Assembly: GCA_021813265.1 (NCBI GenBank)
Contig: JAKALF010000006.1
Location: 1-21,822, forward strand
Length of the DNA: 21,822 nucleotides
From: a bacterium
GTDB lineage: Bacteria > Patescibacteriota > Minisyncoccia > UBA6257 > GWB1-50-10
Reading direction: 5' to 3'
In this document: piece after piece, positions 13,926 through 20,891 of the stretch
Position numbering within the stretch: position 1 is the stretch's first letter
Layout of the letters: each line of letters opens with the position of its first letter
Program-made: the position numbers and the translations under genes
The notes under the pieces: generated by a model
What the model saw: the letters and a program-made list of their open reading frames with translations, nothing else
What the model was told of the DNA's origin: nothing
Databases searched by the model: none

Positions 13926-13928
13926 AAG

Positions 13929-13957
13929 TTGACATTTTATAAATCTTGTTATATAAT
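13929..13957 (+). promoter_or_regulatory. Consensus sigma70 promoter of cassette B
   Basis: TTGACA (13929-13934), 17 nt, TATAAT (13952-13957): a perfect promoter. The start site is near 13964. The spacer starts TTTTATAAAT, very like TTTTATATAT in the cassette A promoter, and both continue TATAATA. Confidence 0.92.
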
Positions 13958-13982
13958 AAACATAGTAAATTAATAATCAGGT

Positions 13983-14120
13983 ATGGAACGATTCTTCTTC
14001 CTCTTAATCTGGTTACTTGCCGAGATTGGCATGGTTCTATGCTTGTTTCAGCGAGTAACCGGATATGTACGTGGTTACTCGAAATTGAATGAGGTTGGGA
14101 TAGCAAAAGATAGTGCCTGA
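13983..14120 (+). CDS. Possible 45-aa leader-encoded membrane peptide
   Basis: The frame encodes MERFFFLLIWLLAEIGMVLC, then LFQRVTGYVRGYSKLNEVGI and AKDSA, with one plausible membrane helix at about 4-22. The ATG is about 19 nt from the predicted start site and has only a poor AGG near it. The frame coincides with the alternative stems of the leader, so it may be chance coding potential in a structured RNA, or a leader peptide. Cassette A's leader has no equivalent, which argues against it. Confidence 0.25.
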   Translation: MERFFFLLIWLLAEIGMVLCLFQRVTGYVRGYSKLNEVGIAKDSA

Positions 14121-14210
14121 CCGATTGTTTATACACACATTTTAATGAGATTAAGAAATTTCTTAATCGTTTAGTGTGTCAAAAATAATTAACATATTTA
14201 CTAATTACAA

Positions 14211-14246
14211 GTCCACTCCCATGGACGGAAAATATATGGGAAGGAG
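14211..14246 (+). promoter_or_regulatory. SD-proximal H-type pseudoknot, copy B
   Basis: Stem 1 is GTCCA (14211-14215) with TGGAC (14222-14226). The hexaloop CTCCCA (14216-14221) can pair through UCCCA with UGGGA (14237-14241), with a 10-nt A/U-rich connecting loop. The second strand overlaps the first A of SD AAGGAG (14241-14246). Compared with copy A, three of five stem pairs have changed on both sides while loop and tail are identical. Confidence 0.7.
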
Positions 14247-14254
14247 AATTAATA

Positions 14255-14509
14255 ATGGAAGGTGGAAAAATGAAAATCGAGGAGTTTAAAAAATTTCTAG
14301 AGGACTTTCAAGTCCCCGATTCAGAAGAAATGAGGATAGAACTCTGCCTTGTTGGGCAAGAGTTCTACCAGAACCAGCACATGGTTCCGGATCCTCATTT
14401 TACTGCGGAGTTGAGAATTGGAGATAGGCTAGTGGCTCCTGTTGATATAAGGATTGACATAGATCTCCTGAGAAAAGAGATCGATGAAGATTGGAGGGAA
14501 AACCATTAA
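14255..14509 (+). CDS. Small acidic orphan protein, 84 aa
   Basis: Sole gene of cassette B, with SD AAGGAG 8 nt before the ATG, identical in context to cassette A gene 1. The product is acidic: a helix KIEEFKKFLEDFQVPDSEEM, then beta-like segments RIELCLVGQEFYQ and HFTAELRIGDRLVAPVDIRI, and a C-terminal helix DIDLLRKEIDEDWRENH. It has no cysteine pairs, membrane segment or recognised family, and no similarity to the cassette A proteins is visible. It is enclosed by its own promoter and two successive terminators. Confidence 0.8.
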   Translation: MEGGKMKIEEFKKFLEDFQVPDSEEMRIELCLVGQEFYQNQHMVPDPHFTAELRIGDRLVAPVDIRIDIDLLRKEIDEDWRENH

Positions 14510-14512
14510 GTA

Positions 14513-14551
14513 ACCCGGGAGCGATTAATTTCATTTCCCGGTCAAATTTTT
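14513..14551 (+). terminator. First terminator of cassette B
   Basis: CCGGGA (14515-14520) pairs with TCCCGG (14536-14541), extendable by A-T across a bulged C, followed by TCAAATTTTT. It resembles the cassette A terminator. It overlaps the stop codon of convergent tsaD. Confidence 0.72.
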
Positions 14552-15581
14552 ATACCCCCATATTTCCCCGAGCTTTTGACGCTCGGGGATATTTTTTTTG
14601 AGCGAGAGATATATATCCGGCAACCCCAATCATCGCGGCGTTATCCGTATTGAATTTCATGGGAGGGGCGACAAAAAAAACTCTCAATTCCTTGCTTAGT
14701 CCCGTCAGTTTGTCCCGCAATACTTTGTTTGCGGCAACGCCCCCCGAGAGAAGAATGGATCGCGCCTTGTACTCCTTTGCCGCCCGTTCGGTTTTTTTAA
14801 CCAAAACATCAAGAGCGGCTTCTTGAAAACTCGCCGCTATATCTTCTTTTCTTGTTTCTTTATGATCCCGGAGATGATACAAGACGGAGGTTTTAAGACC
14901 GGAATAACTGAAGGAGTAATCTTTTGAATGGATCATGGGACGAGGGAATTCAATCGCGCCAGGATTTCCTTTTTCCGCGAGCTTTTGTATCTCGGGTCCT
15001 CCGGGATAGGGAAGTCCAAGCATCTTCGCGACCTTGTCAAACGCTTCTCCCACGGCGTCATCTCTTGTTTCCCCAAGTTTTTTCCAGGTTGTCATGGAAT
15101 CCATTTTAAGAAGAATCGTGTGTCCGCCCGAGACAATGAGCGCGATGGCGGGAAAAAGATGCTTGAGATCTCTATGTTCGGAAAGAAGAAAACTGTAGAG
15201 ATGTCCCAAAAGATGGTTTACGCCGATCAATCTGAGTTTTAGATTATTCTTTTTTAATTTTTTGTAACATGTTTTCGCGAATTCAATTCCCGTCCAAAGC
15301 GCGGGTTCAAGTCCCGGTCCAATCGTCACGCACACCGCGTCAATTCGCGGCTTACTACCCCCAAACGATTCAAAGACAGCGTCGTAGGTTATAGGAAGAT
15401 TTTTCACGTGCTCTCGTTTGGCGAGATCGGGGACGACTCCTCCAAAGGGTCTGTGAACGGCGATTTGGGAGGAGATAACGTTTTGAATAATTTCAAAGGA
15501 AGGATTTATAATTCCTCCGCGAGCCTTCAAAAACGCGAGAGCGGTTTCATCGCAAGACGTTTCTATGGCCAGAATGTTCAT
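14550..15581 (-). CDS. tsaD: tRNA N6-adenosine threonylcarbamoyltransferase TsaD
   Basis: ASKHA-fold enzyme that transfers the threonylcarbamoyl group to A37 of ANN-decoding tRNAs, working with TsaB and TsaE. Start MNILAIETSCDETA is the family N-terminus. Metal ligands H123 and H127 lie in VNHLLGHLYSF. LIVSGGHTILL, GETRDDAVGEAFDKVAKMLG and PYPGGPEI follow, then SYSGLKTSV, LLSGGVAANKVLR and FNTDNAAMIGVAG. At 343 residues it has normal length. The C-terminal KKYPRASKARGNMGV segment is encoded over a terminator for the opposite strand. The partners TsaB/TsaE are not in the window. A candidate promoter just before the ATG suggests a leaderless mRNA. Confidence 0.97.
   Translation of the reverse strand: MNILAIETSCDETALAFLKARGGIINPSFEIIQNVISSQIAVHRPFGGVVPDLAKREHVKNLPITYDAVFESFGGSKPRIDAVCVTIGPGLEPALWTGIEFAKTCYKKLKKNNLKLRLIGVNHLLGHLYSFLLSEHRDLKHLFPAIALIVSGGHTILLKMDSMTTWKKLGETRDDAVGEAFDKVAKMLGLPYPGGPEIQKLAEKGNPGAIEFPRPMIHSKDYSFSYSGLKTSVLYHLRDHKETRKEDIAASFQEAALDVLVKKTERAAKEYKARSILLSGGVAANKVLRDKLTGLSKELRVFFVAPPMKFNTDNAAMIGVAGYISLAQKKYPRASKARGNMGV
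14566..14599 (+). terminator. Second cassette B terminator, embedded in the 3' end of tsaD
   Basis: CCCCGAGC (14566-14573) pairs perfectly with GCTCGGGG (14581-14588) around TTTTGAC, followed by ATATTTTTTTT. It reads as a textbook plus-strand terminator, yet every base is also sense coding sequence for the last codons of tsaD on the other strand. Confidence 0.88.
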
Positions 15582-15588
15582 ATATAAT

Positions 15589-15617
15589 AATGTACTTGTA
15601 ATATCTCATTTTCTCAA
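15589..15617 (-). promoter_or_regulatory. Candidate tsaD promoter, leaderless type
   Basis: On the minus strand TTGAGA (15612-15617), 17 nt, TACATT (15589-15594), which ends 7 nt before the tsaD ATG. No SD is present. It is back-to-back with the promoter of the divergent glycosyltransferase operon. Confidence 0.5.
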
Positions 15618-15624
15618 GCCAACC

Positions 15625-15652
15625 TTGTTTCTTTAAAGGGCTGCTATACAAT
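15625..15652 (+). promoter_or_regulatory. Candidate promoter of the glycosyltransferase operon, leaderless type
   Basis: TTGTTT (15625-15630), 16 nt, TACAAT (15647-15652), ending 6 nt before the ATG at 15659. GGGAAA between them is too close to the ATG to act as a standard SD, so the mRNA probably starts at the codon. Confidence 0.5.
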
Positions 15653-15658
15653 GGGAAA

Positions 15659-17146
15659 ATGATACGCGCGCTCGAAATCATGCCGGGAGCCCTGTCATGG
15701 ATTACGCTCATAGGACTCCTTGTTCTTTCATGGAAGCTTCCGTTCGTCGTGGCTGTCTTTATCGTTCTCTATGATCTTTTCTGGCTTTTAAAAACCCTCT
15801 ATCTCTTCCTCCACTTAAGGGCGTCGTTCGTGACCATGAGAAAAAATGAAAAGGTTAATTGGTTTCAGAAAATAGAGGAACTCGGAGAAGAATGGAAAGG
15901 CGTATATCATCTCGTTGTTCTTCCTATGTATAAAGAATCGTATGAAGTTGTCCGCGAAACCGTGAAAAACATCGTTGAGACAAACTACGACAAAGAAAAG
16001 ATTTTTCTTGTGTTAGGGCTTGAAGAACGGGGAGGAGAAGAGGACCAAAAAACGGCAAAAAGGATACAAGAAGAATTCGGGGGGAATATAAGGAGATTTC
16101 TCATTACTACCCACCCTAAGGATATTTTAGGAGAGCTTCCCGGGAAAGGATCGAATGAGACGTGGGCGGTAAGGCAAGCGATTGAAAATGTCATTGACCC
16201 TATGGGCGTTCCGTACGCGCGCGTACTCGTGTCGGTTTTTGACATAGATACGCGTCCCCAAAAAGAATATTTTGGAATTCTTACCTATCATTTTCTCACC
16301 GTCCAAGATCCGGAGCACGCGAGCTATCAACCCATACCTCTTTTTACCAACAACATACGGAAGGTTCCCGTATTCGCCCGTCTCATCGGTTTTTCATCGA
16401 GTTTCTGGCAGTTCATGCAACAAGGACGCCCCGAACAATTAGTTACGTTTTCATCGCACAGTATGCCCTTAAAGGCGCTTGTTGAAGTCGGGTTTTGGAA
16501 TACCGATATTGTTTCGGAAGATTCCAGAATCTTTTTCCAATGTTATAACCACTATAACGGAAGGTGGAAAACCATTCCTCTTCTCTATCCCGTTCGCATG
16601 GATTCCGTTGGAGGGAAAAACACCATTGACTCGCTTAGAAATTTATACAAACAACAGCGACGATGGGCATGGGGAATTGAAAACGTCCCTTTTGTGTTTT
16701 CAAACTTCTGGAAGAATAAAAATCTTTCCACGCGGAAAAAGATATTTTGGAGCTATACCTTAATTGACGGATTTCTTTCATGGGCGACAAGTTCTTTCAT
16801 CATCTTCTTTTTTGGATTTCTTCCGAATGTTTTGGGAGGGACTGATTTTCACGCGACGGTACTATCATACAATCTTCCGCAAATCACCGGTCTTATCATT
16901 AACCTCAGCACGTTTGGAATCATTACCTCGGCGTTTTTGAGCGTCATGCTTCTAAAACCTCAATTGGGGGAGGAAAGATATAAAAAATACTATATCCTCG
17001 TATACTTCGCCCAATGGATTCTCATTCCCGTGACCTTTATCTTTTTCAGTTCGCTTCCCGCTCTTGAATCTCAAACGCGTATGATGCTTTCAGGAAAATT
17101 CAGGCTGGGTTTCTGGAGAACACCCAAAACCTTAGAAAAATCATGA
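15659..17146 (+). CDS. Membrane family-2-type glycosyltransferase
   Basis: A 495-residue integral membrane enzyme, likely polymerising or transferring sugars at the inner face of the membrane. Two N-terminal helices (about 12-52) precede a GT-A catalytic domain opening YHLVVLPMYKESYEVV. Metal- and UDP-binding acidic motif DID lies at 195-197 in FDIDTRP, SED (286-288) fits the catalytic base position, and QQRRW (332-336) is the Q-x-x-R-W motif of processive family-2 enzymes such as cellulose and hyaluronan synthases. Three to four further helices follow (about 350-480). The sugar and product are not predictable. It heads a tight operon and its stop overlaps recO by 4 nt. Confidence 0.88.
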   Translation: MIRALEIMPGALSWITLIGLLVLSWKLPFVVAVFIVLYDLFWLLKTLYLFLHLRASFVTMRKNEKVNWFQKIEELGEEWKGVYHLVVLPMYKESYEVVRETVKNIVETNYDKEKIFLVLGLEERGGEEDQKTAKRIQEEFGGNIRRFLITTHPKDILGELPGKGSNETWAVRQAIENVIDPMGVPYARVLVSVFDIDTRPQKEYFGILTYHFLTVQDPEHASYQPIPLFTNNIRKVPVFARLIGFSSSFWQFMQQGRPEQLVTFSSHSMPLKALVEVGFWNTDIVSEDSRIFFQCYNHYNGRWKTIPLLYPVRMDSVGGKNTIDSLRNLYKQQRRWAWGIENVPFVFSNFWKNKNLSTRKKIFWSYTLIDGFLSWATSSFIIFFFGFLPNVLGGTDFHATVLSYNLPQITGLIINLSTFGIITSAFLSVMLLKPQLGEERYKKYYILVYFAQWILIPVTFIFFSSLPALESQTRMMLSGKFRLGFWRTPKTLEKS

Positions 17147-17679
17147 GAGAATCGGTAACTCAAGCCGTAATTCTTTCCCTAGTTCCCGTAAAAGAGAAAG
17201 ATATGAACGTTTCTCTTTTTACCAAAGAACACGGGAGGGTTAACGCTCGGGTAATAGGAGGGAAAAAGCCTCTCTCAAAATTCGCGCCTCACCTTGATCC
17301 TTTAACGCTTGTAATCGCGCGTCTCGTGGAAAAAAACACAATCACTCTAACAGATGTTTTAGAAGAAAACAGGTTTAAAATCCTGCGGGAAGAGAGCAAA
17401 CGGTTTAGCGAGGCCATAAAGATCATTGCTTTGATAGACGTGCTCCTTCCCTTGGAAGTTCCCGAAGGACCATTATGGAATGAAGTAGTCCATTCCTTTG
17501 AAAAAGGGGAACCGCGCGTAGCTAATATCCTTAAGATATTAGGATATGACTCCGAACGCATGATATGCGGAATATGTAAAAATCCTAACGTTGGTGTTTT
17601 TTCCCGAGATCACCATCTTTTTGTGTGCGAATCCTGCGGTGGGAAATTTTCTTTTCGTGATGTAGTATATATAACATAA
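17143..17679 (+). CDS. recO: DNA repair protein RecO, short form
   Basis: Recombination mediator that with RecR loads RecA on SSB-coated DNA. The N-terminal OB fold opens TQAVILSLVPVKEKDMNVSL, then FTKEHGRVNARVIGGKKPLS, matching the family. A helical middle follows, and a zinc site has C142-x-x-C145 (CGICKNPNVG) and C162-x-x-C165 (CESCGG). At 178 residues it is about 60 shorter than usual RecO, mainly in the helical and C-terminal part. The ATG overlaps the glycosyltransferase stop (ATGA), so translation is coupled. There is no functional link to its neighbours beyond shared transcription. Confidence 0.88.
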   Translation: MRESVTQAVILSLVPVKEKDMNVSLFTKEHGRVNARVIGGKKPLSKFAPHLDPLTLVIARLVEKNTITLTDVLEENRFKILREESKRFSEAIKIIALIDVLLPLEVPEGPLWNEVVHSFEKGEPRVANILKILGYDSERMICGICKNPNVGVFSRDHHLFVCESCGGKFSFRDVVYIT

Positions 17680-17683
17680 CTAT

Positions 17684-19561
17684 ATGTCTCTTGATGATTT
17701 AGAGCGTGAACTCTACCAACAACAAACAAAACACCGAGTTGTTTCTCAAAAACCCAAAGAAGAGGAACCCGTGGAACACTCCAACCTGTCGCACGATTGG
17801 GAAATGGCTGATACCCCGAAAGAAAAGTCAACATTTCATATATCTCGGCGTTCTTTTGTTACGGGAATCTCTATTATCGTAATCGCGACCCTCGGAGCGG
17901 TGAGTTTGCTTCTTTTGAACTTCTTTGAGAGAAGCAATAAAAACGTGAATCTTGAAATCTCGGTTCCTCGCGAGGTCATGCGGGGAGTTCCGTTTGATAT
18001 AACCGTAAACGCGACAAATCAATTAAATGTTTCTCTTAGGGACGCGACATTCGAACTAAATCTTCCGCAGGGAGTTATTCCCTATACCCAAAGCGCGGGG
18101 AGAGCCGTCATGACGGAAAACGTGGGGGAGATAAAAGGGGGAGATCTGGCAAAAAAGACCTTTAAGGTTGTCTCAGTTTCCGACGTGGGAACAGTTCAAA
18201 AAATAGGGGCGGCGCTTTCATATACGGACGCGAGGGGAAGCGGCTTCAAAAATCAGAAGATGGCGGATATAGCAACGACTCAAAACGCCCTCTCCTTGAA
18301 TCTCAAGGGTCCCGATCACGCGCTAGGAGGTTCCACGATTGAATTTATCATAACCTACAAAAACGAATCATCGTTTGATTTTCCTGAAATAGCGCTCCAG
18401 GCGCAGTATCCTCCGTCGTTCACATTCATATCTTCAGATATATCTCCATCGTCGTTCAATAACCATTGGAAAATTGAAAAAGGCTTAAAATCGGGAGGAG
18501 AGGGAAGTATAACCATAAAAGGAAGGTATGGGGGATCGGGTGATTCACAACTTGTTTTTCCTATAACAATATCGACGACATTTTCAGGAACAGAATACCG
18601 GTTAGTTACCCAAAACCTGAACATCGCGACAGCTCCCTCTCCCGTCGCGCTTTCCGTTCTGGTGAATAATAGGAGTGACTATATAGCTCACGTGGGGGAT
18701 AGGTTGAATTATGTTATCAAGTATCAGAATCTAAGCGGTATCGCGCTCTCTGACGTGGTTATTAAATCGACGCTTGTAGGAGCCCTTTTTGACTTAAGTT
18801 CCGTAAACACAAGAGGGAGCTTTAATTCCGTTTCTAATGTTATTACCTGGAACGCGTCACAGATTCCCCAATTAAAACTTTTGGATCCCGGAGCCTCCGG
18901 AGAAGTTACGATAGACGCGCGGCTGAAATCGACGTTTCCAACGGATCGCTATTCCGAAAAAAATTTCTACGTCCAATTAAAAACCGAACTTGATTCTCCA
19001 ACTGTCCCCTATTACCTTTCAGCAAAAAACACGAGCGTATCCCATACGCTTGAAACGCGCATCGGAGGAGCGATGTTTCTTGACGCGCTTGCGTTGTATC
19101 GCGATCCGTCATCGGGAATCACGAATTCCGGACCTTTCCCTCCCCAAGCAAACACCAAGACACAATATACCATTCATTGGCGGTTGAAAAATTTTGCGAC
19201 CGATGTTCACGACGTGACTATATCGGCGTCTCTTGCTCCGGGAGTTACCTGGACGGGCGTTGTGGGAGGGAACACGACTGCTCCAACCTATGACAACCGA
19301 ACAGGGCTTGTAACCTGGACTATATCGCGGGTTCCCGCTATGAAAGGAATTGTTACCGACCCACTGGAGATCGTGTTTCAAATTGAGGCGACGCCCAATA
19401 TAACTCAAGTTGGCCAATATATGCCCCTTCTTTCGGAGACCATCATTAAAGGAACCGATGATTTTACGGGTCTTGAACTTGCGTCAAGAGATACCGCTCT
19501 CACGACTCGATTGCCCGATGATCGGACCATTGCCTCGGGAGCGGGCGTGGTGATACCATAG
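17684..19561 (+). CDS. Membrane-anchored surface protein with DUF11-like repeats
   Basis: A 625-residue type II-like membrane protein. A charged cytoplasmic tail (1-58) contains EEEPVEHSNLSHDWEM, one membrane helix lies at about 59-81 (FVTGISIIVIATLGAVSLLL), and a ~540-residue outside part is rich in beta strands, serine, threonine and asparagine. Repeated patterns such as VNLEISVPREVMRGVPFDIT, LKGPDHALGGSTIEFIITYKN, HVGDRLNYVIKYQNLSG and NTKTQYTIHWRLKNF have the Y-x-I/V-x-Y/W-x-N form of DUF11/Ig-like repeats, about four in all. No LPxTG-like signal is seen. It probably acts as an envelope stalk. It starts 4 nt after recO without an SD. Confidence 0.8.
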   Translation: MSLDDLERELYQQQTKHRVVSQKPKEEEPVEHSNLSHDWEMADTPKEKSTFHISRRSFVTGISIIVIATLGAVSLLLLNFFERSNKNVNLEISVPREVMRGVPFDITVNATNQLNVSLRDATFELNLPQGVIPYTQSAGRAVMTENVGEIKGGDLAKKTFKVVSVSDVGTVQKIGAALSYTDARGSGFKNQKMADIATTQNALSLNLKGPDHALGGSTIEFIITYKNESSFDFPEIALQAQYPPSFTFISSDISPSSFNNHWKIEKGLKSGGEGSITIKGRYGGSGDSQLVFPITISTTFSGTEYRLVTQNLNIATAPSPVALSVLVNNRSDYIAHVGDRLNYVIKYQNLSGIALSDVVIKSTLVGALFDLSSVNTRGSFNSVSNVITWNASQIPQLKLLDPGASGEVTIDARLKSTFPTDRYSEKNFYVQLKTELDSPTVPYYLSAKNTSVSHTLETRIGGAMFLDALALYRDPSSGITNSGPFPPQANTKTQYTIHWRLKNFATDVHDVTISASLAPGVTWTGVVGGNTTAPTYDNRTGLVTWTISRVPAMKGIVTDPLEIVFQIEATPNITQVGQYMPLLSETIIKGTDDFTGLELASRDTALTTRLPDDRTIASGAGVVIP

Positions 19562-19569
19562 GGAAACAT

Positions 19570-20880
19570 ATGGATATGTTTGAACAAATCGGAAGTTTGG
19601 CGAAACGAAGAGGATATTTTTATCCCGGTTCCGAGATATACGGAGGTCTCGCGGGAACCTGGGACTATGGTCCTCTTGGCGTTGAACTGAAACGAAACAT
19701 CAAAGAACAGTTTTGGAAATCCATCGTGCGAAGTCATGAAAACGTGGTGGGTCTTGACGCGGCTATCATGATGAATCCGAAGGTTTGGGAAGCGTCAGGA
19801 CATCTTGAGGCGTTTTCAGATCCTCTCGTGGAATGCAAAACATGTCATCATCGTTTTCGCGCGGACCAGCTTCAAGGAGACGCGTGTCCGGATTGCAAAG
19901 GAATCCTTACCGAACCCAAACAGTTCAATCTTATGGTAGAAGCGTTTTTAGGGGTTATTGAGGGAGAAAAACAGAAGGTGTATTTACGGGGAGAGATAAC
20001 GCAAGGCGTGCATGTGAATTTCAAACAAGTATTAAATTCAACTCGGGTCAAGATTCCTTTCGGTATCGCGCAGATCGGAAAGGCGTTTAGAAATGAAATT
20101 ACTCCGGGAGGTCTCACCTATCGTTCCCGTGAATTTGAACAGATGGAACTTCAGTTCTATGTTTCTCCAAAAGACGATGAGGCGGATAGATGGATGGAAT
20201 ATTGGAAGGGACAGAGAAAGGAATGGTATGTGTCTCTTGGCATGAAAAAAGAAAACCTCCGTTTCAGGGAGCATGATTCTAACGAACGGGCGCATTACGC
20301 CCGCAGGGCGTTTGATATAGAGTTTCTCATTCCTGGAAGCGAGGAATGGAAAGAAATGGAAGGTATTCATCACCGGGGAGAGTGGGATCTTTCGCGCCAC
20401 GCGAAATTCTCAAAAGAAGATCTTACCTATTTTGACGAGGAGAAAAAAGAACGATACATTCCTTGGGTTATTGAAACGTCAGGCGGCGTGGATCGCGCGG
20501 CTCTCTTTTTCCTTATGAACGCGTATGAGGAGGAGAAAATAAAAGAAGGTGAGACGAGAATCGTGTTGAAACTTCATCCGAAACTCGCCCCATACAAAGT
20601 GGCGATCTTTCCGCTTCTCGCCAATAAACCGGAGCTTGTTGAAAAAGCGCAATCAATTCACGATATGCTCAAAAAATCATGGATGGTCGCGTTTGATTCT
20701 CGGGGAAATATCGGAAAACGATATAGAACGCAAGACGAAGCGGGAACCCCTTTCTGTGTTACGGTTGATTTTGAAACATTGGAAAACGACACGGTTACGG
20801 TTCGTGACAGGGACACTATGAACCAGGAAAGAATTGAAATGCAGAAATTGGAGGAATATCTGAGGAAGAAATTGGAATAG
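19570..20880 (+). CDS. glyS: Glycine--tRNA ligase, alpha2 (single-chain) type
   Basis: Class II synthetase that charges tRNA-Gly. The start is MDMFEQIGSLAKRRGYFYPG, followed by SEIYGGLAGTWDYGPLGVEL, the hallmark of the homodimeric enzyme rather than the alpha/beta tetramer. A zinc-binding insertion has C89-x-x-C92 and C106-x-x-C109. Motif 2 region reads GIAQIGKAFRNEITP then REFEQMELQFY. Motif 3 lies around ETSGGVDRAALFFLMNAY. The C-terminal anticodon domain begins PKLAPYKVAIFPLL. At 436 residues it is slightly compact. It begins 8 nt after the surface-protein gene. No terminator is visible before the insertion sequence 15 nt downstream. Confidence 0.96.
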   Translation: MDMFEQIGSLAKRRGYFYPGSEIYGGLAGTWDYGPLGVELKRNIKEQFWKSIVRSHENVVGLDAAIMMNPKVWEASGHLEAFSDPLVECKTCHHRFRADQLQGDACPDCKGILTEPKQFNLMVEAFLGVIEGEKQKVYLRGEITQGVHVNFKQVLNSTRVKIPFGIAQIGKAFRNEITPGGLTYRSREFEQMELQFYVSPKDDEADRWMEYWKGQRKEWYVSLGMKKENLRFREHDSNERAHYARRAFDIEFLIPGSEEWKEMEGIHHRGEWDLSRHAKFSKEDLTYFDEEKKERYIPWVIETSGGVDRAALFFLMNAYEEEKIKEGETRIVLKLHPKLAPYKVAIFPLLANKPELVEKAQSIHDMLKKSWMVAFDSRGNIGKRYRTQDEAGTPFCVTVDFETLENDTVTVRDRDTMNQERIEMQKLEEYLRKKLE

Positions 20881-20891
20881 TATATCGTCTT

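Larger units (their letters stand above)
13964..14254 (+). promoter_or_regulatory. Long structured 5' leader of cassette B
   Basis: About 290 nt precede an 84-codon gene. GGTTACTTGC (14011-14020) can pair over 10 bp (one U-G) with GCGAGTAACC (14051-14060). The same strand CGAGTAACC (14052-14060) can instead pair perfectly over 9 bp with GGTTACTCG (14073-14081). The two folds exclude each other, a layout typical of switches and attenuators. Downstream, ACACAC and GTGTGT enclose the perfect 20-nt palindrome GATTAAGAAATTTCTTAATC (about 14150-14169). The leader ends with the SD-proximal pseudoknot shared with cassette A. A 45-codon frame lies in its first half. Confidence 0.68.

Noticed and set aside
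13864..14136. 90-codon minus-strand frame
   Set aside because: It runs antisense through a consensus promoter and structured leader, with no SD.
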